Shown here piece by piece: positions 46,801 through 57,007 of a stretch of 64,000 nucleotides of DNA. Numbering within the stretch: the stretch's first letter is position 1; each line of letters starts with the position of its first letter. The translations under genes and the position numbers were made by a program. Below the pieces are notes generated by a model that was not told the origin of the DNA, searched no databases, and saw nothing but the letters and a program-made list of their open reading frames with translations. The stretch comes from Cynocephalus volans (Eukaryota; Chordata; Mammalia; Dermoptera; Cynocephalidae), in NCBI RefSeq assembly GCF_027409185.1, contig NC_084475.1, positions 15,520,130-15,584,129 on the forward strand, written 5' to 3'.

Positions 46801-49800
46801 GAAAAAAGAAGTATTCAGAAATAAAATCAATAACACGGGGATACAGAGGGGAGGAAGGAGGCTGAGGCCACTGATGGGATGTCCAGGTGGTAGTGACTAG
46901 CAGGCAGTTGGACTTGAGGTCTGCAGAAGGGTTGATACTAAGAGAGATGTAGTCGTTTTTTGTCCAGCCACTGTAGTTAAAGCCATAGGGTTGGACTAAG
47001 TTGTTGAGGAAAAGATGTGTAGAGAGAAAAGAGATAGCTAATGTCAGGCATGTAAGAAAGAGAATAAAGACTAACTAAGAAAGTCATTGGACTTGGGAAA
47101 TAGATTGTGACTTTTTTTTGGCAGCTGCCTGGTATAGGGATCTGAACCTTTGACTTCGGTGTTACAATACCGTGCTCTGACTAACTGAGCTCACTGGCCA
47201 GCCCTTCATTTGTGATTTTTTTTTTAGGAGTGCAGTTCCTGAAGAGTTCCAGGGGGCTGGCCAGTGAGCTCACTTGGTTAGAGCATGGCTAATAACACTG
47301 AGATCATGGGTTCAGATCTCTGTACTGGCCAACCTATAAAAAAAAAAAGTTCTGGGGATGGAAACCACCGAGTACAGGAACTTGGAAATGAAGGCAGAGG
47401 AAGCAGATTGCTTCTACAGTCAGTTTGGTAAAGAGAAAGTGAGAGGGTAATAAAGGCATCAAGGAAGTTTGTAAGCAGAGGGGAGGAACTAGTGGGAGGA
47501 GATTATTGCAGAAGGCTGGGATGAGCCCAGAAGTTCAGGTGCATAGCTTAGCCTCAGCAAGGAGGAAGGACACGTGTTCCACAAAGACAGTCAGGGAGGA
47601 GGGAGGGGAAGGAGCACGCAGATACTGAGATTTTTTGAGCTAGGAAAGAGTGAGGCTTCAGGAGCACATATCAGGTGACCACAGTCATCTCCATAAAGTA
47701 GGAGATGACTCCTTCATCTGACAGTGATGGGGGTCATGGGTCTGGGGGCTTGAAAAATGATGCTTGGAGCAGTTGCTGTGGGAAACGCTAGGAAATCCAT
47801 GTTGAGGAACAAAGAAAATCTGAGACTCCCAGACCCAAGGTGAAGGAGCCATTCATTTATTGTAGGACCCATTGCTTCGCTGTAATTAAAAGAAAACGCC
47901 TCCAGGAATCTTGAGCAGCTTTGTCTCAAGGAGCAGAGAAAAGCAGGTGCTGGGCCTTGTCAAAGGCTGGCAGTCAGAAAAGTCAGAACAGGGAAGGGGA
48001 GGAAGAGGGGGGCTGGGGCAGCACATGCTTCCTGGAACTAGCTGATTGCACCGGAAAGGAGGTAAACGATGCCACAATGGGGGTGGGCTTCTGGTAGGGA
48101 GGGTTGGAGGGCGAGGGGAGCTTATGGGAATGGAGAGCATCATGGAAGATCAGGGATTCAGGTCAGAAGAGAAATTTCACGGTTGAGATGTTGCAAAAAG
48201 AATAGTTGTAATTAACTGCACTGGAGTCAAGGTGGCATGAATTAGAGTTACATTTAAAAGTTAAAGTCAGTGACCCAACAAATCACCCCGAGATTGGTTG
48301 CCATGGGCAAGGGTGATGGAGAGCGGCTGCTAATGGAAACTGGTTTTTTTGTGGGGGTGATAAAATGGAAGTAGATGGTTGTGCTGGTTGCTAAATATTA
48401 CTAAAACCCACTGAAGTGTGTACTTTAAAGGGTGAATTTTGTGGTGTGTGAATTATATTCTTATTTTTTTTTAAAAAAACTGAAGTTGGTATAGGGAGGG
48501 GGTGGGGGAAGCATGAATTTTGATGTCCCAAAGGCCACTGGCAAGGATTGGTGGAGAGGAGGCCTGAGTCAAGTGTTTGGCAGTCTTGGAAAAATGGGTG
48601 TCCCTTTGGGGTCAGCACTGAGCATTCATCCTGGTGCCCGGTACCTACACATGACACTGTCCTCAGGAAGCCCACAGTCTGGTTGAACAGCATGCTAACA
48701 TCTGTGAGGCAGCTTTGAATAACCTGAAATGATGGGGGAATGGAGATCAAAAAGGAGGCTGGAGCTGGCCATCGGAGAAGGTCTGAAAAGAACCAGCAGA
48801 GCGTGGGGCCCTGGTCATCCAGGGCCTGACACCTGGTTGCAGAGCCTGGCTCCAGAGGACCAGGTATAATTCTCCCCTCTAGTTGCTTCCTGGTCTGAAG
48901 TCTGGCCTTCTGGCCTTCCCAGTTGTGCCATCACCCAGGGCTGTCCTTGGGAGTTGCTGAGGGGAGAGGGAAATTGATTTCTGAGCTTGAACGTTGCTTC
49001 TGTCTGTTCCAGGTTGGACTGGTGTACATGTTTAATCTCATCGTGGGCACGGGTGCGCTCACCATGCCCAAAGCCTTCGCCACAGCTGGGTGGCTTGTCA
49101 GCCTTGTCCTGCTGGTGTTCCTGGGCTTCATGAGGTGAGAGGCGGGGGCTGTCAGGCAGGTGCTGGCAGGGGAGTCTGCCCAGGAAGCCTGCACTTAATG
49201 TGAAGGCACTTGAGGGGTGGGAAATGCCTGTCTACTCCATCTATAGGTATGTGAGTCCCAACTAGTGTGGCCGGAGAGAGGAACTAGGTACAAAGGTCTC
49301 CCAGTGTCTCATGCTAATGGAGCAGTCACACAACCTGATTAGTTAAAAATTAAGGCATCTGATTAGGCTTTGGAATGTTTCACGCAGCGCAGCGTTGGCG
49401 TGTTTCTTCCCCGGCAGATTTACTTCCCCTGTTATGGACTTTATCAGTGTTTTCCCATCAATTTTTGCTGTGTGAGCAAACACCACCTAACCATAGAAAA
49501 GGAATCCGACAAACATTTAAGGTGATATGAGAACTCAGTTTGGAATTTAGGATTTTCTTAAGATAATTCACAAAGGAAGTGATAAACACACACAATCAAG
49601 ATCAAGCTCGCCTGCCTGCATTGTGCCTGGCAGCAGACCGGAGGCCAGTGCCTCCCAAGCCCTCAAGGCCTCCTTCCCCTCGAGCCAGGTATGGGATTCA
49701 TCAGCTGGGGCTTCAGAGAGGCTGATTCTACTCCAGGCTCCTCCTGGGGATTCCACATGTAGGTCTGAAGTCATTTCACAAGTCCCCGAGGCTAGTGAGG

Positions 49801-52800
49801 GACTTAGGACTAGGCATTTCCAGCCTCCTCAACCAGGTAGGAATCCACATACTGCAAAAAAAGAGGTGAGTAGAAATACCCCCAAGGGGCACCTCCCCTG
49901 AGACAGGCGACACCCCGTCTCTGTGCACCAGGCACTGTTCTAGGTGCTTGGGGTGCCTCACCAAACAAAACAAAGATCCCTGCCCTCGCAGACCTGCCTT
50001 TGTGTGTGTGGGAAGACAGACGAGAAGCAGGGAAGGTGATAAATGAGTAAGTTGTGGACTAGGTTAGAAGGTGATGAGCAATATGGAAAGAGACGAAGCA
50101 TAGCAGGGCAAGGGGGGCTGGGAAGGGGGTTTGACTGCAGTTTTAATTAGGGTGGCGAGGGGTCATGGGGGATAGGCAGTGGTTAAGCCAAGATTTGAAG
50201 GAGGAAGGAGTAGGTGCCATTGAAAGAGTGAAACAGAGCTTAGTGGTAGAAGCAAACTGAGACCTGGAATTGGCTGAATGGGATAGGAAAGCACCTGTGT
50301 TTTTCGGTTTCTCCACACATTTCTTTGGGGGAGTTTTGAGGTGAACCTTGGGGTACTATTGTCATTATGTATGGCGAGCCCTGGCTGCCAGGGGCTCTAG
50401 CAGACGTTGTCCTGATATGACCTTGTGTCCCCTTTTAAGAGCCTTCAGCACAGGCAGCTGTCTGAATGAGAAGTGATTATTGGGGTCTCCAGGGAGGGGC
50501 TGCCATGGCCCCCTCCGTACTCAACCCATTTATGTTTGAACATGATCAGTGAGTTGGCTTCGTGCAACCATGAGAGGTCTTTTTATGCCTTAATTAAGAT
50601 TGATTCTACTTTTACTTCCAAAAGAAGGGAAAGTCTAAAGTCCTTAAAATGATCACTTAGGCAAGATAATGAGAAACCTTTGTAGGAGGTGCTGAGGCGA
50701 TTAGAATGGGAATTTCAGAGCTGGCTGCCCCCCGCCCCCCCAGAAATGGAATGGATGTGGGTTTAACTGCTGTGGTGTCATGTGGATCCCCTCCCACCTG
50801 CCACCCAACTTTGTGGGGCTGAGCGGTCAGCCTGCTGGCCCTTGTCAACACTCAAGGAGGGCATGGGGCGAGTCTGGCGGCAGAGCTGTGCTGGCCTCAA
50901 GAAAGAGGGAGACGAATGTTCCTCCCAAATTGTTTTATGGCAGAGATGGATTGATGCCTCTGGTTTTATTAGCAGGAAGGCTCCTGCCCCTGTATTTTCT
51001 CTTAACAAAAGCATTCGTGCATTCCAGCTATCATGTGGGTGTCTCAAGTTTCTTTAACAGGAAAAGAAAAGATGATTCTTCCACTCTAGTCTGACTTCTT
51101 GGTAAATGTCTGGTGCCACCTCCCAATCTCCCTTTTTATTCACACCATTAGAATGCAAGCTTATTTTAGTATTAGTCAGATTATTCAGAAAGTAAACATA
51201 CTGCCAGTGAAAAGGGATGGACTCTGGAGCCAAGTGTTCATTTTCTATTATCCATGCCCGTGCTCCTTCCATTAGTGGATGTACTTGGGAGTTGACCGCG
51301 TGTCTGTGTCCTAGCCAGGAAGGTGAAAGCTGCCTGCTGTCCTTCCAGAAGCTAGGGGAGGACCCCTTTGTGAATCAGCCTCTTCTCCCAACTTAGAATG
51401 TCTGTGCCCGGCAGGCCGCTTCTGGGTGTGTGGTGCTGAGTGCCCCCTTCGCCTCCACCCCCAGCTTACACTCTCTCCCCCAATTAGTTGCCCTCTCATC
51501 AGCTTCTTTGGAGCCCCTTTCTCCTGTGCATGGGAAATACACTCTAAACATAGACAGCGACATCAAAGCAAGCGCACAGGCGCATAGGCATCGTTTTTTG
51601 CGCACATAACGCTTTCTGACCAGATCAGATCCATCTCGAAAGCTCTCCAGGGAACAGCTCTCCGAAGAGAAAATACTTTGGGCTTGTTGGTCTAGTCAGG
51701 TCTTAAAATGACTTTTCCTTTTTCCTTGTACCTCCTTCAACCCCTCTCTGCCTTTGGCCATTAACATGGCCTCTCCTTCAGCTTTGTAACGACCACCTTT
51801 GTGATGGAGGCCATGGCAGCCGCCAATGCGCAGCTCCACTGGAAGAGGATGGAAAACCACAAGGTGGGTGTATTGTCCTTGTCCCTAGGTGGTGCCCCCC
51901 TTCAGTTGTGTACCCAAGATGCGATCTCAGCAGCCAGTTCTTCTCCCAACGCATGGAGGAGGGCTGTGTCCACAGTGCTACCCCAGGAGCTGAGTCACAT
52001 GGCCAAAGCATGATAGCCACATACAGCTTAGGGAACAGGTGCAGCCTGTGCTGTCCCAGCACCACTGCACTGGTCCCTCACACCCCACCTGAGCCAGCTC
52101 AGGCATTCCAAACCTCGGTACCCAGCTGCTATGCTGCAGCTTCTTCCTCTGAGTGTCTGCACCTTCTAATGTGACGGTGTGGACATGTTGAGAGCTTCCT
52201 AACCAGAAACCTCCTAGAAAGAAATAACAAAAGGAAGTGGATTCAATGTCGTCCTGGGAGTTTTCTGTAGAGTTACGTACTCCCTCTTTTCCCCTTGTTT
52301 TTTTTCTCCTACTCTTCCTTTGTGCCCCCACCACCCCCCACCTCCAGGAGGAGGAAGATGACGACTCCTCATCAGACTCAGACAGTGATGTTCTCATCCA
52401 GGACAACTATGAGCGGGCAGAGAAACTGCCCATCCTATCTGTGCGTAAGTCCTGGGATTCTGGGCAGGCCTGCACTTGCCGCTGGCCCATGGGGTTCTCT
52501 CTTCATTGAGAGAGCCCTGGGAGTCTCCCCGCAGACAGCTTCTGGCCTTTCCTGCCTGCAGATCGATTCTAGGAATGCACCATGGTAGAGTGAAAAGAGC
52601 ACTGGCTTCAGCATCCCAGGCACAGGCCTGGCCCCTGCTGGCCCTGCCTCTTACTAATGTTCACAACTTGGCAAGTTACTTGACCTCTGAGCCTGTTTCC
52701 CACCTCCCCTCCTGTTAATAAAATGATTAAATGCCTGGCTCCATGCCCAGTGCACACTGGAGCTGGAATAGATGTCGTCTACGGCTCCTCGTCTTCCTTC

Positions 52801-55800
52801 CCCACCCCCATACCCACACATGCCCTTGTCTCTCTGTCTCCTCACCATCAGGCTGGGCTGGGCTGAGAGCACCTACTCTCCCCTCACCCCATAAGGAACA
52901 CCCCTGAATTTCCTTTAAAAAATATAGACTCTTTTAAAATGTTTCAAGCAGGAAACCTTAGAAAAAGTTTTCTGAAGTGTTTGAGATGCTTGGGGATTTC
53001 ATTATTCTGGAGAATTCCATGAGCTCAACAACACCCTCTAGGAGCTCTTTCAAGTAGAAGAACCACTTCCTCTTCCTTCTTCTTTTGGCTCCACAGAGAG
53101 ACGTGGATCTCCCAACCTTTTTGAAATCACAGACCGGGTGGAAATGGGACAGATGGCATCCATGTTCTTCAGTAAAGGTAGATGTTCCTTTGGCGTGGGG
53201 CACAGGGAAAGGGGGAGCTGGTACTTCCCTGCAGACCTGGGCCCTTGTAATGACTAGGGACAGGGCAGGTGATGAGGAGGAACAGATTGTCCACCTGCCC
53301 CCACAGCACCTGAGAAGCCACTTCGCTGATGGGCCTGGATTGCTTCCGGTCATTTTCTTGGATTCCTCCCTGTCCATTGGCATTAAAAATAAAAAAGTGG
53401 CTGCTCCAGTAGAAGTCAGGAATCCTAGGCAGCTTTCCAGTGAACAAAGCCACTTGAGGCCACCTGGTAGTTTTGCGCCTCTTGCTTGATTGCTTCTGAC
53501 TTTGTTCTCCTTCTGGCCTGCCCTGTCTAGGACACCTGACAGTGACAGGCTCTGCTACACACACACCTGGGCATCTTCCCAGTGGCCAGCAGAGGGCGCT
53601 AGGAGCCCAGCCTGGCTGGCGGTGGGAATTGGAGTGCCCTGGAGTCTGGTAGTGATCCCACTCTCTGTCTGCTCCTTGTTGGGATTTGGCTACAACCTGA
53701 AGGGATCCACCTACCTCAGGTGTTGGGTTGTTGTGGATTCCGGCAACAGCATCTTACATTTCCATAGCCCATCTTGTTCTTTTGGAAGATGAGCTATTTA
53801 AGAGTTTAGTTTTCAGTACCCAAACCTGTTCATTTCCGCTTCACTGAATGTGAGACACATTCTCAATAAATCTTTCCCCTTGCAGCTATCTTGGAAATTT
53901 TTCTTCCCCTTTGTCAAAGCCCCTAATTGCCAAGTGGGGTGTCTCCACCGGTTCTTTCTAGACTTGAATGAGAGTGCACTTAACCTAGAGCCAGGGGGAC
54001 TGTAGAACCTAGAATCTTCTTGCCTGCTTTTTGGGACATTAAGCATTGAGCTTGTCATTGGCAGTGTGACTTGACTTTCAGTCCAGAAGATTGTGGTTTT
54101 TCAAGAAAGGTTGCCCAAGGGCCTGGGCCACTCTTGCTACTGGACCAGCCTCATGGAGGGCTTTCAGAATTCATCAAAACCAAACTGATTCTGATCAGCC
54201 CACTTCTGTGCTTTTCCTTTGTTCCATTTCTATCACTCCCTATCTCACCAGCATAAATGTTTCCTCCTGGCAGCCACACAAATTCCCTTTCCAAATGCAA
54301 GCTTTTAAAATAAAATGCACATTGGAGGGAGAATGTATACGTTTTAAATCTCCTTTCTCATTTTCATGTTCTGCAGTCTGCTCCAATTTCTTTAAGAGCT
54401 CTAGGAACTAATAGTTTTGTTTTTTGTCTTTTTCCCGGCATGGACTAGACTCCTAGTTTACCCAAATCTAATAGAAAATAAACACATTCGTATGAGCAGC
54501 CTCATGCTTAGAGAGAGCCTCCTTCTCATCTGCTCCAAGGTTCCTCAGGCTTGGCACTCTTGACACTGGGGCTGGATCATTCTTTTTTGTGGGTTTGTCC
54601 TGTGCATTGTAGGATGTTGAGTATCATCCCTGGCCTCTACCCACTAGTTGCCAGTAGCACCTCCTCGTGACGACAGTCAGAACTGTCATCACATGTTGTC
54701 AGATGTCGCCGATGGGGTGGGGGGCATAATCACCCCTAGTTGAAAACCACTGCTCTGCTGTGTTCCTAATTCACAGGTTGTCAGATTGTTGTCTTCACCT
54801 TTGGCAGGGCTGCCACCCTCCACAAAAGGCTCCCTTGGGGTCCAGGCTCATTTCTTGTAATTAGAAATGCCAGGCTTAGTCATTGATGTCCTCCGGAAGT
54901 TCGTTGATCCTCCCACTTTGTGTCTAATAATGAATGTGTTGACTGGGGAGGGCCAATGGTGGTTTATAAACAGAGCTGACGCTGGAGTCCATTGGCAGGT
55001 GGAGGAAAGGTTGGGCATGGGGAGGGGACAATGCCTCTCCACAGAGAGCATTGGCGTCAGAGTAGAAAGGCAAGCTGGAGCATGAGTGACAAGCAGACCC
55101 CAGGGGCCACTGAGCTTGGACATCAAGGCGATCTCCAACATGTGAGGGAAGGACATGCCAACTGACATGTTCAAAAAGCAGGCACCTCCTGGGTCCTTTC
55201 AAGAACCATGTTTTCCTAGTCATTTTATCCCAAGACTCCTAGGAGCAGAGCCAATGTCACATAGCCCAGTAGTAACATGTCCTAGGCTTTCCCCTGGGGA
55301 CCCTGCAGTCTTTTCTGAGCCACCAGGATTAAAAGGGAACTGTCACTTCATTTTTCTTTCTGTTCTCAGAGGAGCCAGCAGCTTGAGACCAGTGGCATCA
55401 AAAACTTGAGCAGTCAGTCTGAACAGCAGCTCGAGACTGGCTATCTGGGACCATAATCCTTAGGTTGAAGAGCCCAGCCATTTTTTCCAGAGCTTTTGCA
55501 CCTGCTCTTTATAGTTGGAATCTTATATGGAGGATAGCACAGGTGAGATTCTTCTCGACATACAGGTTGAGAGACGTTCAGGGATCTGTTGAGGTCATGG
55601 AGCAAATCCAATGGAATTAGGACAAGAGCCCTGCGCTCCCGACTCCTAGTTCAGGCTCCTTCTGGAGTGAGAGGGAACAAAGGTTTGCAGAGAGAGCTTC
55701 AGCATCATGCGCCTTCCAGAGTCAGCACTGTCCCTTGCAAGCACTTTTGTAAGAAGTAAAGGAAGTCCGTCTTGAATGCCATCTCTCTCCAGCACACCAG

Positions 55801-57007
55801 GTCACCATTGGCCACCAGGTGCTTGGTGATTAATCAGATTCAGAATGAGGTACTTGGTCTTTGGAAATCAAGGGCTTCTTACCCTTTTGATTTCAGTTTC
55901 AGAGAGCTGGGCTGTTTCCTGTCAACTTCTCCTTGCTTCAATTCTTCACTAGCAATCCCTTATCATAGAGCCCTGGGTTGACTGCAGTGGGGCCCTGGCC
56001 CATAGGCTCCTGACTCAGGGCAGCTCTCCTGCCTTCCCCCTACAGCCCAACCCAATCCAGCATGAAGGTGCCTCTGGGTCCTCCCCCGCTGGGCCATACC
56101 TCACACGTACCTTGCACCTGTCTAGATTCAAAACCTCCTGAACCTCTGAGCCTCACTGGGCCCTCTCTCAGATGAAAGTCACAAGCTGCTGTGTCTCTTG
56201 CCAGCGTCACAGTGTAGCCAGCCAGAACAAGAAATGGGACTTTGGGGTCGTTTTCCCACTTTTTTGTAGAAAGTAAATGGCTTAGAGAACTGAATGCTAT
56301 GGAAGAGGTAGCGATTTGGTCTCCAAAAAGAATGCAAATGTCTGTCTCTGGCTACCTGACCCATGGCTTTGTTCCTTTCAGTGGGTGTCAACTTGTTCTA
56401 TTTCTGCATCATCGTTTACCTGTATGGGGACCTGGCCATCTATGCTGCAGCCGTGCCCTTCTCCCTCATGCAGGTGACCTGGTGAGTAACCCCCTCACCC
56501 CCAGACTGGCTGTACCAAGTAGGCTTCTTTGGCCTGTTAGGGTGGAGTGCCCAGGGCAGAAGCCCAGTGCCAGGCAAGTCCCTCAGTGTCTAAGAAGTAT
56601 AGAGGCCCAAGGCACTTTTCCACACCTGCCATAGCCAGCCGTGCCCCTGTCCTTAGGGGACACGCTCTACTCTGCCATCCCCCTCCCTGCCCTTTTGGGA
56701 AGATGGCTAGGATTCCCACCAAGGGTTCCTGAGTCAAGAATGGTGCTACAGGAACAAGTGAGGCCTGTCCTAAAATGTAGTTTGTGAAAAGTCGAACTGT
56801 TGGAACTAAAGCAGCTGCGGAGGGAATGGCTTCTGTCTCTTCCCAACCAAGCAGGGAGGGCCACACTAGCCCACGGTCTGCCCTGTTCTCCTTATCAGCA
56901 GCATCACTGGCAACGACTCCTGTGGCGTGGAGGCAGACACCAAACACAACGACACTGACCTGTGCTGGGGGCCCCTGCGCCGAGTGGACGCCTACCGCAT
57001 CTTCCTG
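40829..57007 (+). CDS. TMEM104: TMEM104, 5' part of the coding region (partial)
   Basis: Seven coding exons are in the window: 40829-40873, 49013-49134, 51782-51863, 52348-52444, 53097-53177, 56382-56481 and 56899-57007. They encode residues 1-212 of a protein of about 496 aa; the rest lies to the right. All junctions are GT-AG. It starts MAGEITETGELYSPY. Hydrophobic segments are at about 17-37, 41-66 and 144-175. The loop at 84-98 is acidic and Ser-rich (EEEDDDSSSDSDSD). Sequons N181-D-S and N193-D-T follow the third segment, in a loop with paired cysteines. The family is the amino acid/auxin permease type (SLC38-like); the transported substrate is unknown to me. The gene is driven from the promoter shared with NAT9. 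Confidence 0.94.
40903..41071 (+). mobile_element. Dimeric tRNA-derived SINE next to TMEM104 exon 2
   Basis: GGGCCGGCCCGTGGCTCACT starts it, with GTTCGGATCCTATATAGGG linking the halves and GATCCCCTTACC at the end, then A/T. AACCTGTTTT (40891-40900) and AACCCTGTTTT (about 41073-41083) look like the target duplication. It inserted about 30 bases after the exon 2 donor. Confidence 0.88.
41775..41812 (+). repeat. (GGTTT)n short repeat
   Basis: TTTTGGTTTGGTTTGGTTTG and continuation, about six units, followed by a T-run. Confidence 0.85.
43978..44317 (+). mobile_element. MER5A hAT element, split by a SINE
   Basis: Starts CAGTGGTTCTCCACC and ends GGCTGAGAAACCTG, with GGATGCTGCTAAACACCCTA and CAATGCACAGGACAG between. 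These are the MER5A termini and core. The SINE at 44041-44145 interrupts it within CTAGAGACAT. Confidence 0.85.
44041..44145 (-). mobile_element. Monomeric tRNA-derived SINE inside MER5A
   Basis: Read minus it starts GAGCTGGCTGGTTAGCTTAC and ends with the A-rich tail. The flanks TCTAGAGACAT (about 44030-44040) and TCTGGAGACAT (about 44144-44154) are the duplicated target. It is therefore younger than the MER5A. Confidence 0.85.
44585..45110 (+). repeat. L2 LINE 3' end
   Basis: The segments TTAAAACCCTCTAAAACATC, CTTGAATGTCACCACCAGGC, GCTCCATGAAGTCAGTGGC and ACAGGGCCTGGCCCATAG follow the L2 3' order, ending in GAATGAATGAG. Confidence 0.85.
45218..45418 (-). mobile_element. Dimeric tRNA-derived SINE, minus
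   Basis: Begins with T-rich sequence (the reversed A tail), then TGACTGGTAAGGGGATTGCA, and ends GCGCCACAGGGCCGGCCC. A perfect AAGACTTAGTTTTTT duplication flanks it (45199-45213 and 45419-45433). The left half is of the GC-rich 'GCGCTGGGAGCGC' type. Confidence 0.9.
46403..46574 (+). mobile_element. Dimeric tRNA-derived SINE
   Basis: Starts GGGCCAGCCCGTGGCTCACT and ends CCCCTTACTGGTCATC, followed by an (AAAT)n tail. A perfect 15-base duplication, AAATGATCAGAGACA (46388-46402 and 46572-46586), marks recent insertion. Confidence 0.9.
46715..46810 (+). mobile_element. Monomeric tRNA-Ile-like SINE
   Basis: GAGGCTGGCTGGTTCTCTCA, then TTGGTTAGAGCAGG and GTTTGGATCCCCGTACTGGC follow tRNA-Ile, with an A-rich AAAAGAAAAAG tail. 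Confidence 0.85.
47112..47204 (-). mobile_element. Monomeric tRNA-derived SINE, minus
   Basis: Reads on the minus strand from GGGCTGGCCAGTGAGCTCAG to GATCCCTATACCAGGCAGC. TTGTGACTTTTTTTT and TTGTGATTTTTTTTT flank it. It is 48 bases from the next SINE, in the opposite orientation. Confidence 0.85.
47252..47348 (+). mobile_element. Monomeric SINE closest to tRNA-Ile
   Basis: GGGGCTGGCCAGTGAGCTCA, TTGGTTAGAGCATGG, CTAATAAC (AAT at the anticodon place) and TTCAGATCTCTGTACTGGCC can be laid along tRNA-Ile end to end, followed by an A tail. The best copy here for tracing the family's origin. Confidence 0.87.
48290..48478 (+). repeat. L1 3' end fragment
   Basis: GCTAAATATTACTAAAACCC, ACTGAAGTGTGTACTTTAAA and GTGTGTGAATTATATTCTTA are the L1M-type 3' UTR that ends before the A tail. 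Confidence 0.65.
49013..49134 (+). CDS. TMEM104: TMEM104 exon 3 (TM1-TM2)
   Basis: Encodes residues 16-55 plus two bases, VGLVYMFNLIVGTGALTMPK onward. It holds the first hydrophobic helix with the GTGAL motif typical of amino acid permeases. Confidence 0.94.
49135..51781. other. TMEM104 intron 3
   Basis: A 2.6 kb intron. An old interspersed repeat is likely at about 49915-50260 (CACCAGGCACTGTTCTAGGT and AAGGTGATGAGCAATATGG). No exon was seen. Confidence 0.5.
49915..50260 (+). repeat. Old interspersed repeat, family uncertain
   Basis: CACCAGGCACTGTTCTAGGT, AAAGATCCCTGCCCTCGCAG and AGATTTGAAGGAGGAAGGAG are in the order seen in a frequent degraded mammalian element; I cannot name the family with confidence. 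Confidence 0.4.
51782..51863 (+). CDS. TMEM104: TMEM104 exon 4
   Basis: Completes Ser56 and encodes residues 57-83, FVTTTFVMEAMAAANAQLHW onward, ending the second hydrophobic stretch. Confidence 0.93.
51864..52347. other. TMEM104 intron 4
   Basis: A 484-base intron with nothing recognised beyond a long pyrimidine tract before the acceptor. Confidence 0.5.
52348..52444 (+). CDS. TMEM104: TMEM104 exon 5 (acidic loop)
   Basis: Encodes residues 84-115, starting EEEDDDSSSDSDSDVLIQDN. The clustered Ser with downstream acidic residues fit casein kinase 2 sites. Donor GTAAGT. Confidence 0.93.
52445..53096. other. TMEM104 intron 5 with MIR
   Basis: A 652-base intron containing a MIR at about 52585-52745 and no exon. 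Confidence 0.55.
52585..52745 (+). repeat. MIR SINE remnant
   Basis: GAGCACTGGCTTCAGCATCC, AACTTGGCAAGTTACTTGAC and CCTCTGAGCCTGTTTCCCAC follow the MIR core. Confidence 0.75.
53097..53177 (+). CDS. TMEM104: TMEM104 exon 6
   Basis: Completes Gln116 and encodes residues 117-142, RRGSPNLFEITDRVEMGQMA onward, ending FFSK plus one base. Donor GTAGAT. Confidence 0.92.
53178..56381. other. TMEM104 intron 6
   Basis: A 3.2 kb intron. A second MER5-type element (minus) fills about 54536-54752. No exon or SINE was seen. Confidence 0.55.
54536..54752 (-). mobile_element. MER5-type hAT element, minus
   Basis: GTCCTGTGCATTGTAGGATG, CCTGGCCTCTACCCACTAGT and GTTGAAAACCACTG are MER5A in reverse complement, unbroken here. 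Confidence 0.8.
56382..56481 (+). CDS. TMEM104: TMEM104 exon 7 (TM3)
   Basis: Completes Val143 and encodes residues 144-175, GVNLFYFCIIVYLYGDLAIY onward, ending in two bases of Cys176. Confidence 0.94.
56482..56898. other. TMEM104 intron 7
   Basis: A 417-base intron with no recognised feature. It ends in the tandem acceptor CAGCAG. Confidence 0.5.
56899..57007 (+). CDS. TMEM104: TMEM104 exon 8
   Basis: Completes Cys176 and encodes residues 177-212, SITGNDSCGVEADTKHNDTD onward, to YRIFL. It carries two N-glycosylation sequons in a Cys-containing loop. Confidence 0.94.

Larger units (their letters stand above)
46590..47700. repeat. Old interspersed repeat, family uncertain
   Basis: Outside the three SINEs, phrases such as 'GTAATAGTCCAGGCCAGAAA' and 'CTAGCAGGCAGTTGGACTTG' are familiar from a common degraded mammalian element that I could not name with certainty. 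Confidence 0.35.
40874..49012. other. TMEM104 intron 2, 8.1 kb, SINE-rich
   Basis: No exon was recognised. It holds seven of the eleven SINEs (40903, 44041, 45218, 46403, 46715, 47112, 47252), a MER5A (43978-44317), an L2 (44585-45110), a (GGTTT)n patch (about 41775-41812), an L1 3' end (about 48290-48478) and a further old repeat of uncertain family at about 46590-47700. Confidence 0.6.

Noticed and set aside
47252-47348. A functional tRNA-Ile gene
   Set aside because: The acceptor and T arms carry several mismatches, there is an A tail and a probable target duplication, and no T-run terminator follows. It is a SINE copy.
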